Shown: positions 21,775 to 32,363 of the stretch, piece after piece
Numbering within the stretch: position 1 is the stretch's first letter
Layout: each line of letters begins with the position of its first letter
DNA from: Heterotrichella gracilis
Taxonomy: Eukaryota > Sar > Xanthophyceae > Tribonematales > Xanthonemataceae
NCBI GenBank assembly: GCA_032358255.1
Contig: JAULBX010005109.1
Location: 56,980 to 120,979 of the forward strand
Length of the DNA: 64,000 nucleotides
Reading direction: 5' to 3'
Notes under the pieces: model-generated
The model's input: the letters and a program-made list of their open reading frames with translations, nothing else
Databases searched by the model: none
Told to the model about the DNA's origin: nothing
Translations under genes and position numbers: made by a program

Positions 21775-24700
21775 ATGGAGTTTGCGGTGGACCCTGGGCA
21801 CCTCCGCAGCGCCCCTGGCTGCGGCCTGCGAGATTGCAGCAGCAGCAGCAGCAGCAGCAGCACCAGGCGACCAGCACTCCTGCGGAACACGCACGCCGTC
21901 AGATCACACCCGCAACGGAGGCCCCACGGCAAATGCTTGGTCCAGTGTGTTGCAGCAGACGCACCAGCCGCCCCCCAACCATCAACCTCCTCCATACCCA
22001 GGTTGCCGCACCCACCCAGCTCGCTAGCTGACCTCAAACTCCCCAAGCTGTTGACAGACAGCCCCAAATACTATGACTTGATCGTAGCTGGGGCAGGGCC
22101 CTCCGGGCTTGCAGTGGCGGACAGGGTGTCTAAGGCTGGGTTCAGTGTCTGCTTGGTGGACCCGGAGCCGCTGGCCGAGTGGCCCAACAACTATGGCGTG
22201 TGGTGTGACGAGTTTGAAGCCATGGGCCTGGAGGACTGCTACGAGACGGTGTGGTCCAAAGCGGTGGTCTACCTGGACTCTGGGCCGCAAGACGAAAAGT
22301 GAGTTACAACACAGCAGGCTGGTGGGAGTGGTCCTTGGGAGCAGCAGACAATACAGTCCACTTATACCCGCAAGCATAACACACCCACCCACCCACACAC
22401 ACACACACACCCACCCACACACCCACACACACACTCACACACACACAGAGATAGCCCCACTGTTTTGGGCTAGGACACAGCTGAAAAAATCTCACCTGTA
22501 GGACAACTTGTTTTAATCCAGTCATCCGCCCAATCGCCACAGTGGACTTGGGCGCCCCTGCAAGCCCAACTGTATCAACTTCAATCTGGCCGTGCACCTA
22601 TAGATGTGCTTCTCAAGCTGTCTCTGATCCCTACCAAACGTGTCTGATGAAGCTGCACACCAAGCAGCACTACTACTTGTGTCTGTACACATGCCCTGGA
22701 CCCTTCCCCCCGCACTGCAGGTTCCTGACTCGGCCGTATGCGCGAGTGAACCGGCCAAAGCTCAAGCGCAAGCTGCTAGAGAGCTGCAAAAAGCAAGGCA
22801 AGCGGCCTCCTGCTTGTCTCGCGCCCCACACTGTGCTGCATTGTTTCCTGCCCCATGCGCGCCGTACACCCGAACTGCTGCCTTTAAGCCTTGCCCCTCT
22901 CTGCGTTTGGGAATAGACCACATGCTTCTCCCGCCCATGTTTATGCGTTTCGAATTAGCAATGCAGTGTCCCCTGCCTCCAGTTGGCAACAGGCGATGAA
23001 GTGACTTGTGGGGCTTGACCATCCTTTGCTTACCCCTTGGCCACCTCCCCCAGGCGTTGTGTTCCACTGCACCAAGGTGGAGGGCACTCGCCACGCTGAG
23101 GGCATTAGCAGCCTCACCTGCTACGACGGCACCACGCTGCAGGCGGCGCTGGTGATGGACGCGACAGGCCACTCGCGCAAACTGGTGCAGTTTGACCAGT
23201 TCTTTGACCCGGGGTACCAGGGGGCGTACGGGATCATGGCGCAGGTTGAGAGCCACCCTTTTGACCTGGACACCATGCTGTTCATGGACTGGCGGGACGA
23301 CCACCTGGCAAACAACCCGGAGGTGAGTGGGGGGGTGGCGTGGGTGGCGGCAACGTAGGCACTGCACTGAATGCTGGGCAGGCGCATTGGTCATGGTGGC
23401 TGGTTGAGCGGTGTGGTCAGTTGGTGGTGTGCCAGGTGGATGTGACTAGCACCTGCCTTGCATATGGCACTGCACACACAAGTACGAGGGTTGCGGCCAT
23501 GCTTGGCCTGGTGGGAAGGGACATTGGCATATGCCAAGGCACTGGAATACAGCGCATGGCAGTGGAGACAAAGAATTGATTCACTGCATGACCACAATGA
23601 TTACACAACGTGCACAGCTATCAGGGCCACAGCTCTGCCTCTCGGTAACCAGCCATCCACCCCCTTACGCCCAGGTCTGCCAGTGCAACGCCATATGTAC
23701 ACATGGTGCACAGCCATAACTGCACAGCTCTGCCTCCCTCTGCCCACCCACCCATCTCCCACCCAGGTCCGCGAGCGCAACCTGCGCACCCCCACCTTCC
23801 TGTACGCCATGCCCTTCTCCCCCACCCGCATCTTCCTCGAGGAGACCTCCCTGGTGGCCCGACCAGCCGTGCCCTTCCCCGACCTCAAGGAGCGCCTGGA
23901 GCTGCGCCTGGCGCACCTGGGCATACGGGTGACTGCGCTGGAGGAGGAGGAGTACTGCCTCATTCCAATGGGGGGGGTGCTGCCCACGCTGCCGCAGAGG
24001 GTGCTGGGCATCGGCGGGACGGCGGGCATGGTGCACCCGAGCACAGGTGGGGGCTGGGATGGGGGAGGGCTGCAGTGCTGGTAACATGGACGGTGGTGAG
24101 AGGGCTCTGGTACATCTCACTAACACAGCACTGCATGCTATGTGCAGGCCGGCCAAGGCCCATGTGCATACCGCTGCCACCCCTGTCAACCCATCCTCAC
24201 ACCGCACACACACTTCTACACCATCCCCCGCCTACCCGCTACAGGATGTCCCGCATGCGAGGCGCTGCCCCCTGCGTGTGTACAAATGTGCATGCCGCCA
24301 GCCCCATCTCATAATCCCCTCCCACCCACCGCCTGCCCACAGGCTACATGATGTCCCGCATGCTTGGTGTTGCCCCCACCCTGGCCGACGCCATCATCGA
24401 CCAGCTGTCGTCGCTGTCGGACCGAGCAAGTGAGTCGGGCATGCCCCATCAGCCGCGCAGCGAGGAGCAGGCGGGGGCACTGGCTGCGGCTGTGTGGGCT
24501 GCGGCGTGGCCGCCGGAGCGCCTGCGCCAGCGGGAGTTTTTCAACTTTGGCATGGATGTGCTGCTCAAGCTCAACCTGCAGGTGAGGGGGTGGTGGGCCT
24601 GCTATGCTAGGCGCAATGCGGATTCATCCTGTAATAAAGCAATGAATTGCTCTCCCAGCGGTGAAAGACCTTGACGCACACATGCCTGCGGACCTGCCTA

Positions 24701-25043
24701 TGCATGTGATGTCTGTTGCGCCGTGCGGCACAGGTAGCCTATGCCACTGCACGTGAGAAGTCACAGATTCCTGACCAGCACCTCTTTTTCCCCCCAGGAG
24801 ACCCGCCAGTTCTTCGCGGCCTTCTTCTCCCTGTCCGACTTCCATTGGCGCGGCTTCCTGTCTGCGCGCCTGGGCTTCTCGCAGCTCATCGCCTTCGGCC
24901 TGTCCCTATTTGCAAGCTCCACCAACCCCGCGCGCATCAACCTGCTGGTCAAGGGACTGCCGGGGCTGCTGGGCATGCTGGCGGGACTGGCAAAGACAGT
25001 GGACCTCAAGGCGAGGCCGGGGCAGGGCGCCAAGCTGAAGTGA
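21775..25043 (+). CDS. LCYB: Lycopene beta-cyclase, chloroplast precursor
   Basis: Converts lycopene to beta-carotene in the plastid. Six exons: 21775-22298, 22721-22797, 23054-23322, 23767-24046, 24343-24581, 24798-25043; 544 residues, all phases consistent. The second intron begins with GC (AAG|GCAAGC), not GT. Residues 1-90 form a Ser/Arg/Pro-rich transit peptide that includes eight consecutive serines encoded by a CAG tract. Then come the FAD dinucleotide fold DLIVAGAGPSGLAVADRV, the cyclase motif WPNNYGVWCDEFE, the region around FMDWRD, FLEETSLVARP (beta-type rather than epsilon-type), MGGVLPTLPQRVLGIGG and TAGMVHPSTGYMMSRML. The C-terminus is hydrophobic and membrane-associating. Length fits the plant enzyme (about 500) plus a longer transit peptide. 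Intron 1 has a long CA/CCCA microsatellite, and intron 4 has a decoy copy of the exon 5 start. Confidence 0.95.
21837..21860 (+). repeat. (CAG)8 trinucleotide repeat in coding sequence
   Basis: Eight CAG units within the predicted transit peptide of lycopene beta-cyclase, read in frame as AGC and so encoding a run of eight serines. Length polymorphism here would stay in frame. Confidence 0.9.
22380..22448 (+). repeat. CA/CCCA microsatellite in intron
   Basis: A tract built from ACAC and CCCACCCA units lies in intron 1 of the lycopene beta-cyclase gene. Simple-sequence repeat, probably variable in length. Confidence 0.9.
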
Positions 25044-25837
25044 GGTCCCAGCGGAGCGCTGGAGTAGCCATGTGTTTTGTGGACATGGGCTGGCTGCCTT
25101 TATGTACAGGGTGCCAGACTCTTGACAGGGTATGACCTGGGTCACAAGGCATTTTGGGTGTCCTAAACGCTTGGGCCTGGTGGTTGGCAGCCTTGCGATG
25201 GGGCAAGAATGCGTAACATTGTGACACACTACTTAGAGTGGGGCTATTAAGAGCGTGTGCAATATCAACTGGAGGAAAGTCAGGGCAAGGCAAGTTGTGC
25301 GATGGCAACAAATTTGTGCTTGCAGTTTTTCAGATTTTTCATAAACTGTTGAGTTTTCCTTATCACTGTCATTTTTCCCCTTTAAGTTTTTCTGTTTGCT
25401 CAGTACACCAATAGATGTCAACCAACACTTACAGGGAATCAAACAGGGATACCATCTGTAACTCATCGCCTGCAATACAGCAATCCACTGGTGTACAATC
25501 CCCAGGGACCCCCTTTGCCTCCCCAGCAAATGACAGATGCATGCCATATAACGGTGTCTGAACTTCCTTCAAGAGAAGTTTCCTCTTTTATAGCTTGCAC
25601 AGCCCTCGGTAGTACTCGTTTCGAGCCAAGTGCAAAGGTAGTTCGATTATTTGGTGTAGAAGCTTTTGCAGACGACCAGGAGGGTGGTCACTATATCACC
25701 TGGGTTAGCGCTCTGGTAGGCTCCCTTTGCTGCTGGTCGGCTCCTGAACTGGCCAAAAGCGTGTTGCAGTATATATAGATAAAGGCACATAGGACAGGTG
25801 GTCTGGTGGGGCGTTAGGCCCCTGGAGGTGGCAGACC
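25044..25837. other. Intergenic region upstream of MFS transporter
   Basis: About 0.8 kb between the lycopene cyclase stop and the MFS start. It is AT-richer than the genes, with no supported exon (the frame 25491-25778 + has no recognisable feature). The promoter of the MFS gene is expected here, with a TATA element near its right end. Confidence 0.6.
25770..25778 (+). promoter_or_regulatory. TATA box of the MFS transporter gene
   Basis: TATATATAG lies 60 bases upstream of the proposed MFS start codon at 25838, which would give a short 5' leader of roughly 30-35 bases. Confidence 0.45.
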
Positions 25838-28800
25838 ATGGAGGCTGGCGACCACCCAGTGCACCGTGCGTCGCTGTCGGCTTACCTACAGCTACTGCGG
25901 GAGAACAGGAGCTTTCGACTTCTATGGTTAGGGGAGGTATGAACGTGGAGAACGTCGTTTTGGGCGACTGACATCGTGGCAATCTGGGAATATATGCATG
26001 CGCATTGCAATACGCCAATGCATGCAATCTGGTTGTTGTGTGTCCTCGTATCGTTCTGTCAACCTGTATTACTTGACGAACAATATGTTGTATTGGGTAA
26101 TACATATGGGTTTGAACGTTAAAGGGGTTGGTCTCATCCCCGACGGTTAGGCTCCTTTTATGCATATGCATGCAACACCCGTCACATGCAATGCATATCC
26201 ATCCCGCTTCAACACGGTCTAGCAAACGTTGCTTCCCACCCAATTACTGTTTTTTATCCCCTGGCACTCCGTACTAGTGGTGGGCAACATCAGATGGGCC
26301 AAGCACCCATCCTCTCCTGGTGGGTTGCTTGAGGCACCACCCACCTCACACCCCCTACCCTCACCACCGCCCTGCTTCAGGTGGTGAACAACCTTGGCGC
26401 ATGGTTCAGCTACGTGGCCACCCTGGGGCTGGTGGAGCGGTACTCTGAGGGGTCACGGGGGCGCACGCTGCTACTGTCTGCGGTGGTGCTCACGCGCTTC
26501 CTGCCCTCGCTGATGCTGTGCCCAGTGGTGGGGGTCATAGCGGACAGGTGGGGGAAAGGGACAGTGGGAACCTTTCCAAAGAGGAATATGCACATGGCAT
26601 GACCTTGACAAGCTCATGCAGTGGACCTCTGCTCAACCATGATCCCATGACGCGGCGCAGCAGTGGCTTTGCACTTGAAGGGCCACATTGCACTTGAAGG
26701 GCCAGTGTGCATTCTGCATGTGTCGCGACGTTCGTGTGAAGATTCCTAATCGCTCGCCCCCCCCCTGCTGGCAGGTGCAACCGCGCGCAGGTGCTGGTGT
26801 GGTCCTGTGCGGGCGATGTGGTTGTGGTGGCGGGGCTGTTGCTGGTCAGGCGACCGCAGGAGCTATGGTGGGTGCAGTGCAGCGAGGAAGGGGGCGGGCA
26901 TGGGGTGGGCATGGCGCATGCAATGGCACACATTCATGCCCGGCGGGTACCAATCTGCTTGATGCATGACAATGGCGTGTGCAAGCCTGACAGGCCATGC
27001 GGCTGCCATGGGTTCAGGAAGCCCTGTGCCCAATCATAACCCACCCACGCATCATGTGCAGGCTGCTGTACGTGCTACTGGTGCTCCAGTTTGGCATCGC
27101 CGCCTTCTACGACCCCGCGCGCCGCGCCATCACCCCCACCATCGTGTCTGACCGCGACCTGCCCCTGGCCACCACCATGGACAGTTTTGCCTGGTCGCTG
27201 ATGGGGGCATTGGGGGCAAGCCTGGGGGGTGTGGCGGCCAGCAAGCTGGGTGTGGAGGTGTGCTTCCTGGTGGACAGTGCAACATATGGGGTGGCGGCGT
27301 GGTGTGCGTGGCAGGTGGGCGGGAACAATATATTGGCAACAGTGCTAGAGTAACATTTATATTTATACTGTCATCACAGGGCTAGATGGGTATTCAGAAA
27401 CGCAGTACTGCCAGGTTGAAGGTACCCTTGTTCGCATTGCACCAGCTCTTGCTTGGCAAATGTGGCCGATACTGAGTAAGGACATTCACAGGATTGATGT
27501 AAGCAGGGCTCCCCCAAGGTATGCTTGGCTACCCTGGGCAAAACGCATTGCTCAGAATGGAGACCTACATGTAAAGTGGGATGCTGAGAGTGTGTGACAT
27601 GGCACATGCTGCTGCCCCACCTCCGCTCTCATCTCTCAACCTACAGACTGCCGCAATCCTGTTAAAGGTGTGGCACGGTGTCCTCCCCATCGCAGCAAGT
27701 ATGCGCTTACCCTCCACCCCACCACCCCAGGTCCAGCGCTCCATGGTTGGCAACGCCAAGCGCGTGAAGAGCCTGAAGGCGGTGGGACAGGCGGCAGTGG
27801 AGGGAGGAGTAGTAAACGGCAGGTGGGGATTGAGGCTATGGGATACAGATCATGGCTGGCATGTGGCATGTGGCATGTCATGTCCGTGTCATGGCATGTC
27901 ATATGACCCTAATTTGCCTTGCCACCTTGGCCACCTTGGATGATGGGGTTGCATGACACGTGGCAGGACTCAAGGGCCCACCCCTTCACGCAAAGTCACT
28001 GTACGCAAGACCGCCCTCAAACCCATACTCTCCCCCTCATTACCCACCCCGTACCCACAGGGAGGACTCAGCCTACGATGACGAGTTGCCATCCTCTGCC
28101 CCCCCCGCCCCCACCGGCCTTATGCATGACGTTGCCTGGGCGCTGAAGGAGGGGGTTGCTGACGTGGTGGAGGGGGCGCGCTATGTGCGTGCAAGGGAGA
28201 ACCGCGACGTGGCTGCGCTGGTGATGATCAAGGCAAGCGCGGCGCTGGCGTGGGGCGCGGCAGATGTGCTGAACGTGAAGTGAGTCGGTGGGGTGGGTGT
28301 GTGTGTAGGGGGCGGGCAGAGTCAATGATGTGGCAAGTTGGTTGAATATGGGAGGTGCAAGTGGGGTGAGGGCGGCACACACATCCTTGGTAAGGGAACA
28401 AGAAGCTGCATGCACAGCATGACACCCACACCCACCGCCATTTCAGACCTGCTAGTCACCCATGGGAGATGCATCCCTCTCTAGCTGTGATATCCGCGGA
28501 CCCCTGGTGCTCCCATGGCGCACCATCTCACCCGTCAACGCCCACCCCCTCCCGCCCAGGTTCAGCGAGATGCCTGAGATGCAGTGGCTGGGCGACTCCT
28601 CAATGACCCTGGGCGCAATATTCAGCTCCGTGGGCCTGGGCTGCTTTGTGGGCCCGCTGGTGTTCAACGCATTCACGCCGCCCATACCGCTCATGCTGCT
28701 GCGATCAACCGCGCTGTCATTCCTGGTGCTGTTTGCAGGTGAGGGTAGCAGGGAATGGATGGGTGGTGCTGTTGCGGATGGGTGCTGGTGTTGTTTAAGG

Positions 28801-29916
28801 GTGCGTGTAGGGGTGTGCGGGTTTGGCCAATGCCACAACTTGGGGGTGGCAGGACGGTGGGGGCGGTGCTTGTCGCACGTCAGGGGGGCGGCGGGGATTG
28901 GTGTTGTGGCTGATGAGGACTGGCAATGCCACTCTGGCATGATTGTGGCCTCAGGATGCAAATCCTCAATTCGGCTCCATGTCAATATGGCTAATGTTTG
29001 ACCCTGTCCTCCTCTTACCCCCACCCCAGGCTACTCGTTGATGGTTCTGTCCCCCAACATCATCCTGGTGGCTGCATCAACAGCCATGCGCGCAATGGGG
29101 TCGGCAACGCTGTGGATATACTCAACGCTGCTGCTGCAGGTAAGGCTGGATGGGGGGGCCTGGCCGGCGCAACCACCACCAGTGCTGACCACACCCTTCT
29201 AGGTTATGGCTGTTGGGTGGGCTGGCTGTGTGCGCCAGCGTGGTTGTGGGTGTGGATGGCCTTACATGGCTGAGGTGGGCAGTGTGCGGTACTTGCATGG
29301 AGCAAACGTGCGGGTGCAGGCACAGCCTTGTACGCTCCCAATATCCAGCATCCCCTTGTCACCCTCATCCTCCACACCCCCTGAATGAAGTCCATGTGCC
29401 CCTCCAGGTGCGCGTGTCCAACCACCTGCTGGGCCGCATGCTGGCCGTTGAGCTGGCACTGTACACCCTGGCGGATGCGCTGTCGTCAACATTTGGGGGC
29501 TTGGCGTTTGACGTGCTGGGGCTGAACACGCGACAGGCTTGCGCGGTGGGTGGTGGTGGTGGTGGTATTGGAGTGGAGGTAGCTTATTGGTGGCTGTAGC
29601 CCTGCCATGCTGGGCACACATCACTTGTTTGCTTCACATCTTGCAATGCCCATGTAGTGGTTGGCAGCACATATCCTGGATTGCCCCTGCCCCTCATTTG
29701 CGCTCCCAACCCGCCTGCCCCGAATGAGCCCCTTGCCCTTGTTGTGTGCAGGTGATGGCGGGTGTGGGTGGCTGCTCCGCCGCTGTGTGGTGCACCTATG
29801 CTGCACTGGATTGGCGGGACAAGAAGGGGGGGCGATACCGGCTGGTGAAGGGGGATGTGTCTGATGTGGAGGTGGAGGTGGTGCAGCTGGGGGAGGCTGG
29901 CAGGGCGGGAAGCTGA
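25838..29916 (+). CDS. Major facilitator superfamily transporter (MFS_3 / efflux type)
   Basis: Ten exons: 25838-25936, 26381-26547, 26775-26867, 27062-27314, 27731-27822, 28061-28279, 28560-28738, 29030-29139, 29408-29545, 29752-29916; 504 residues, every phase consistent. The short first exon supplies the conserved opening NRSFRLLWLGE, which joins VVNNLGAWFSYVATL: the classic start of helix 1 in bacterial-type MFS_3 efflux proteins. Further features are the cytosolic loop after helix 2 (VVGVIADRCNRAQVLV), the helix 4-5 region AAFYDPARRAITPTIV with DSFAWSLMGALGASLGG, a long charged central loop (about residues 205-270, containing EDSAYDDELPSS), and a second half with PLVFNAFTPP and HLLGRMLAVELALYTLADAL. 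The C-terminal tail is acidic. Substrate unknown; export of a small molecule is the family expectation. The N-terminus shows no obvious transit peptide, so plasma or other endomembrane location is possible. Confidence 0.85.
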
Positions 29917-31061
29917 TGCACAGGGGGTGCTAAATGTTTTAATTCTTGCACTGCAGTGCTGTGGCTAACTTTTGGGGCGCTGGAAATAGATGGTTTTTCT
30001 ATCCTTTTCTGTACTGCGTATAAGGTCATCGTTTGTGTTGCGTGATCGATTGTGGCACCCGACTAAACGAGTGTCAAGTGACAAAATGAACTAGGATATT
30101 GCAGCTGCTGCAGGATTTTTGTCCTCCCTGGATTTTTCTTACAGCCTCTCATGCTGGCAGGTAGGCTGTGCCTGCTGCTATGACACGGCTGCAGCGTAAT
30201 GCACGAGTGCTCTCGCATGGTGCCGTGTGCAAGCGCACAAGGCAGTGCATTTGCAGATTTAGCGCTATCCTGCTAGTATGTACTTGCAAGTAGGCTAAAT
30301 GCCCTATTTTCATATTTGCTACATTTTCTTGCTACATTTATTTCAAGTCGACTTGCTTTGCTGCTGCTGGAAAGTGTCATGGTGGATGGTGTGCAAAGTG
30401 GCATGGAATTGCGTAAGGCGCCTTGGCATGCCCTCTGCACCCTGTGGTTCCTACCAGCCTCAGTCAGCCAAAACCCAAAAATATCCATTGTGCAGTGGGG
30501 GCAGTTTGCTGACGATCATATGATAGCACAAAGCGAGACCAAGGACAACGTTGGTTGCCGCCCCTTTGCATGCAAATACATGAGGAAGAGTACCATACAC
30601 CCCAAACACAGGAGTCTCAAAGACCCGAGTTCTGTACAAGTAACCCCATAATTCCAAGCATAGTAAACTCCGTGATGTATTATCTGGCCAACGACACCAT
30701 CTTGCACCAGCAGCATCCCAATATGTTGAGAAGTTAAAGCGCTCTCGAGGGCAGCATTCCCTGCAAAACACAGATATGAAAAGTTATGTAAAGCTATGCT
30801 GCAGGTATGAAAGTGTTGTCAACAAAGGACCCAGCACGCACTTGGCAGTTTTGCAAAAGACGCAAAGCTATAAACCCAAACAAGATGTCTGGCGCGTGGC
30901 AGACCTGATGGAGTGCTGCACGCTCAAGTTTTTTCAGACAGTGAAGTACCCTTCCCAGCGCAGTTCATATAACGTATGCTAAACCCCCAACTGAAACGGT
31001 GGCTGCAAGACAGTGGCAAGGCAGCAGTAGTTGCACTGACAAATTCACTTACCCAATTATA
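29917..31061. other. Intergenic region with an orphan exon-like segment
   Basis: About 1.1 kb between the MFS stop and the 3' end of the small membrane-protein gene. On the minus strand, 30765-30653 follows a TTTTGCAG acceptor-like site and reads NAALESALTSQHIGMLL then VQDGVVGQIIHHGVYYAW, a helical-looking stretch loosely reminiscent of ferritin-like/desiccation-related proteins. I could not join it to flanking exons. The rest shows no coding signal that I trust. Confidence 0.45.
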
Positions 31062-31703
31062 TCACGCAAACAAGGATGGGAGGTAGGCACACCACAACAC
31101 CATGAGTGCGAACGCCACACAGCAGACGAGCAGTATCCCAATAATTTGCACAGGTGGGGACGTCAGGGCCCGATGGAGCCGTTGCGTGTAGTGTTGGCGC
31201 CACCACAGTGCTTCAGCCTGGATGGGTGCATGGGCGTCAACAACTGGACAGTGGACAACACAAATATGCAGGGTAACTCAAATTACTTGGGCTTACCGCA
31301 TTTTGCCTGTACCACGCACGTACACCAGACACAGCAGCCGCACAAACACGAGCAGGGATAGCCTGCAAAGGAGCACTCGTGTGGTCAGGACTGGTGGTCA
31401 GATCGCACAAGGACTGCACTGCTACTGTGTTGGACCAGACGCTACCTTTGCAGCACACACCTTGATGCGGTCGGTGGTAGTGTCCTTTTTTGTGGCGGGT
31501 GTGAGTTTGGGTGTGGCCAGGGATGCTGTGGGTTTGGCACTCAGGACGTTCCTTGAAGGCGTAGACCTGTTAGTGCTTGGAGAAACAAAAACTTGCTGCC
31601 TTGAGCGGGAGGAGGCCGATGCACTGCTTTTAAGAGCTGATGGCGTTGTCTTCTTGGTGCCAAGAAGTCCGTGGTGGGTGCAGGTTGTCGCCAACGTCGC
31701 CAT
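31062..31703 (-). CDS. Small, probably plastid-targeted single-pass membrane protein, unknown family
   Basis: Three exons on the minus strand: 31703-31461, 31362-31297, 31217-31062 (stop TGA); 154 residues, all phase 0 with good GTGTGT/GTAAGC donors and CAG acceptors. The first 80 residues are a textbook stromal-import leader: it starts MATLATT, is rich in Ser, Thr, Lys and Arg, and has almost no acidic residues. The mature part carries an amphipathic stretch (IPARVCAAAVSGVRAWYRQ), an aromatic/basic segment (ALWWRQHYTQRLHRAL) and one C-terminal transmembrane helix (VQIIGILLVCCVAFALMVLW) that ends eight residues before the stop. I recognise no family. The gene starts 660 bases from the divergent RsmE-type gene. 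Architecture (basic head, C-terminal anchor) resembles the tentative protein at 19592-20111, but I see no sequence similarity. Confidence 0.6.
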
Positions 31704-32363
31704 TTTGTCTGTAAGGGGACTGTGCCAGGGATATGGGACCCCTAGTTGCTGCTGGAAGAAAAACAAGAATACGTGATGGTCGGTTTCACCACTTGCCCTG
31801 CTGTTTGTAATGTTTGCAAACACTGTATCTTTTTTGCACAAGAAGGAAGGAAGGAAGGTATAGGAAGGAACTTGTACATGTGCCGAAAGATGCATCTTGT
31901 TGCAACGAGAAGATCAGGGGAGTGTATTACTGTACAGTCGTCATGTGTTCAGTCATTCTCCTGGACGGCGGTCTCCTGCTAACGCGTCGTACCTTGCTAT
32001 ATAGACGTTCACAAAACCCGTGAAACGCTTCAAATAGATACCTCTATCCCTTATTCTCGAGTTGTACGTCGGCTGCGAGTGAACGGCCCAGCCTGCGCTA
32101 CCAGCACCCACACACTTATGCATGCACAGGCATTTGATGCATGCATACTTCAAACGGAACTCTCTACGCCACACTGTACCTCCGTCTTTGACTAGAAACT
32201 CTTTGCAACTGCTCTCAATCGGGTATTTTCTCAAGTGGAATAGTGCAGTCAACAGGTTCGTGGCACACACAGCGGCGACAGGCTATGGCCAGTAGTTGTC
32301 TGCAGAGGTGAGAGTGCAGGGCATGGCCACATACCAGGCCGTATAGTAGTACCACGAGTGATT
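31704..32363. other. Divergent intergenic region
   Basis: Region of 660 bases between the starts of the small membrane-protein gene (minus) and the RsmE-type gene (plus); it should hold both promoters. A TATA-like CTATATAG is at 31997-32004, and CATGCATG palindromes lie at about 32117 and 32143. A GGAAGGAAGGAAGG microsatellite is at about 31843-31857. Confidence 0.55.

Noticed and set aside
26535-26933. Minus-strand frame of 132 codons within the MFS gene
   Set aside because: Antisense to supported transporter exons 2 and 3 and without any recognisable feature.
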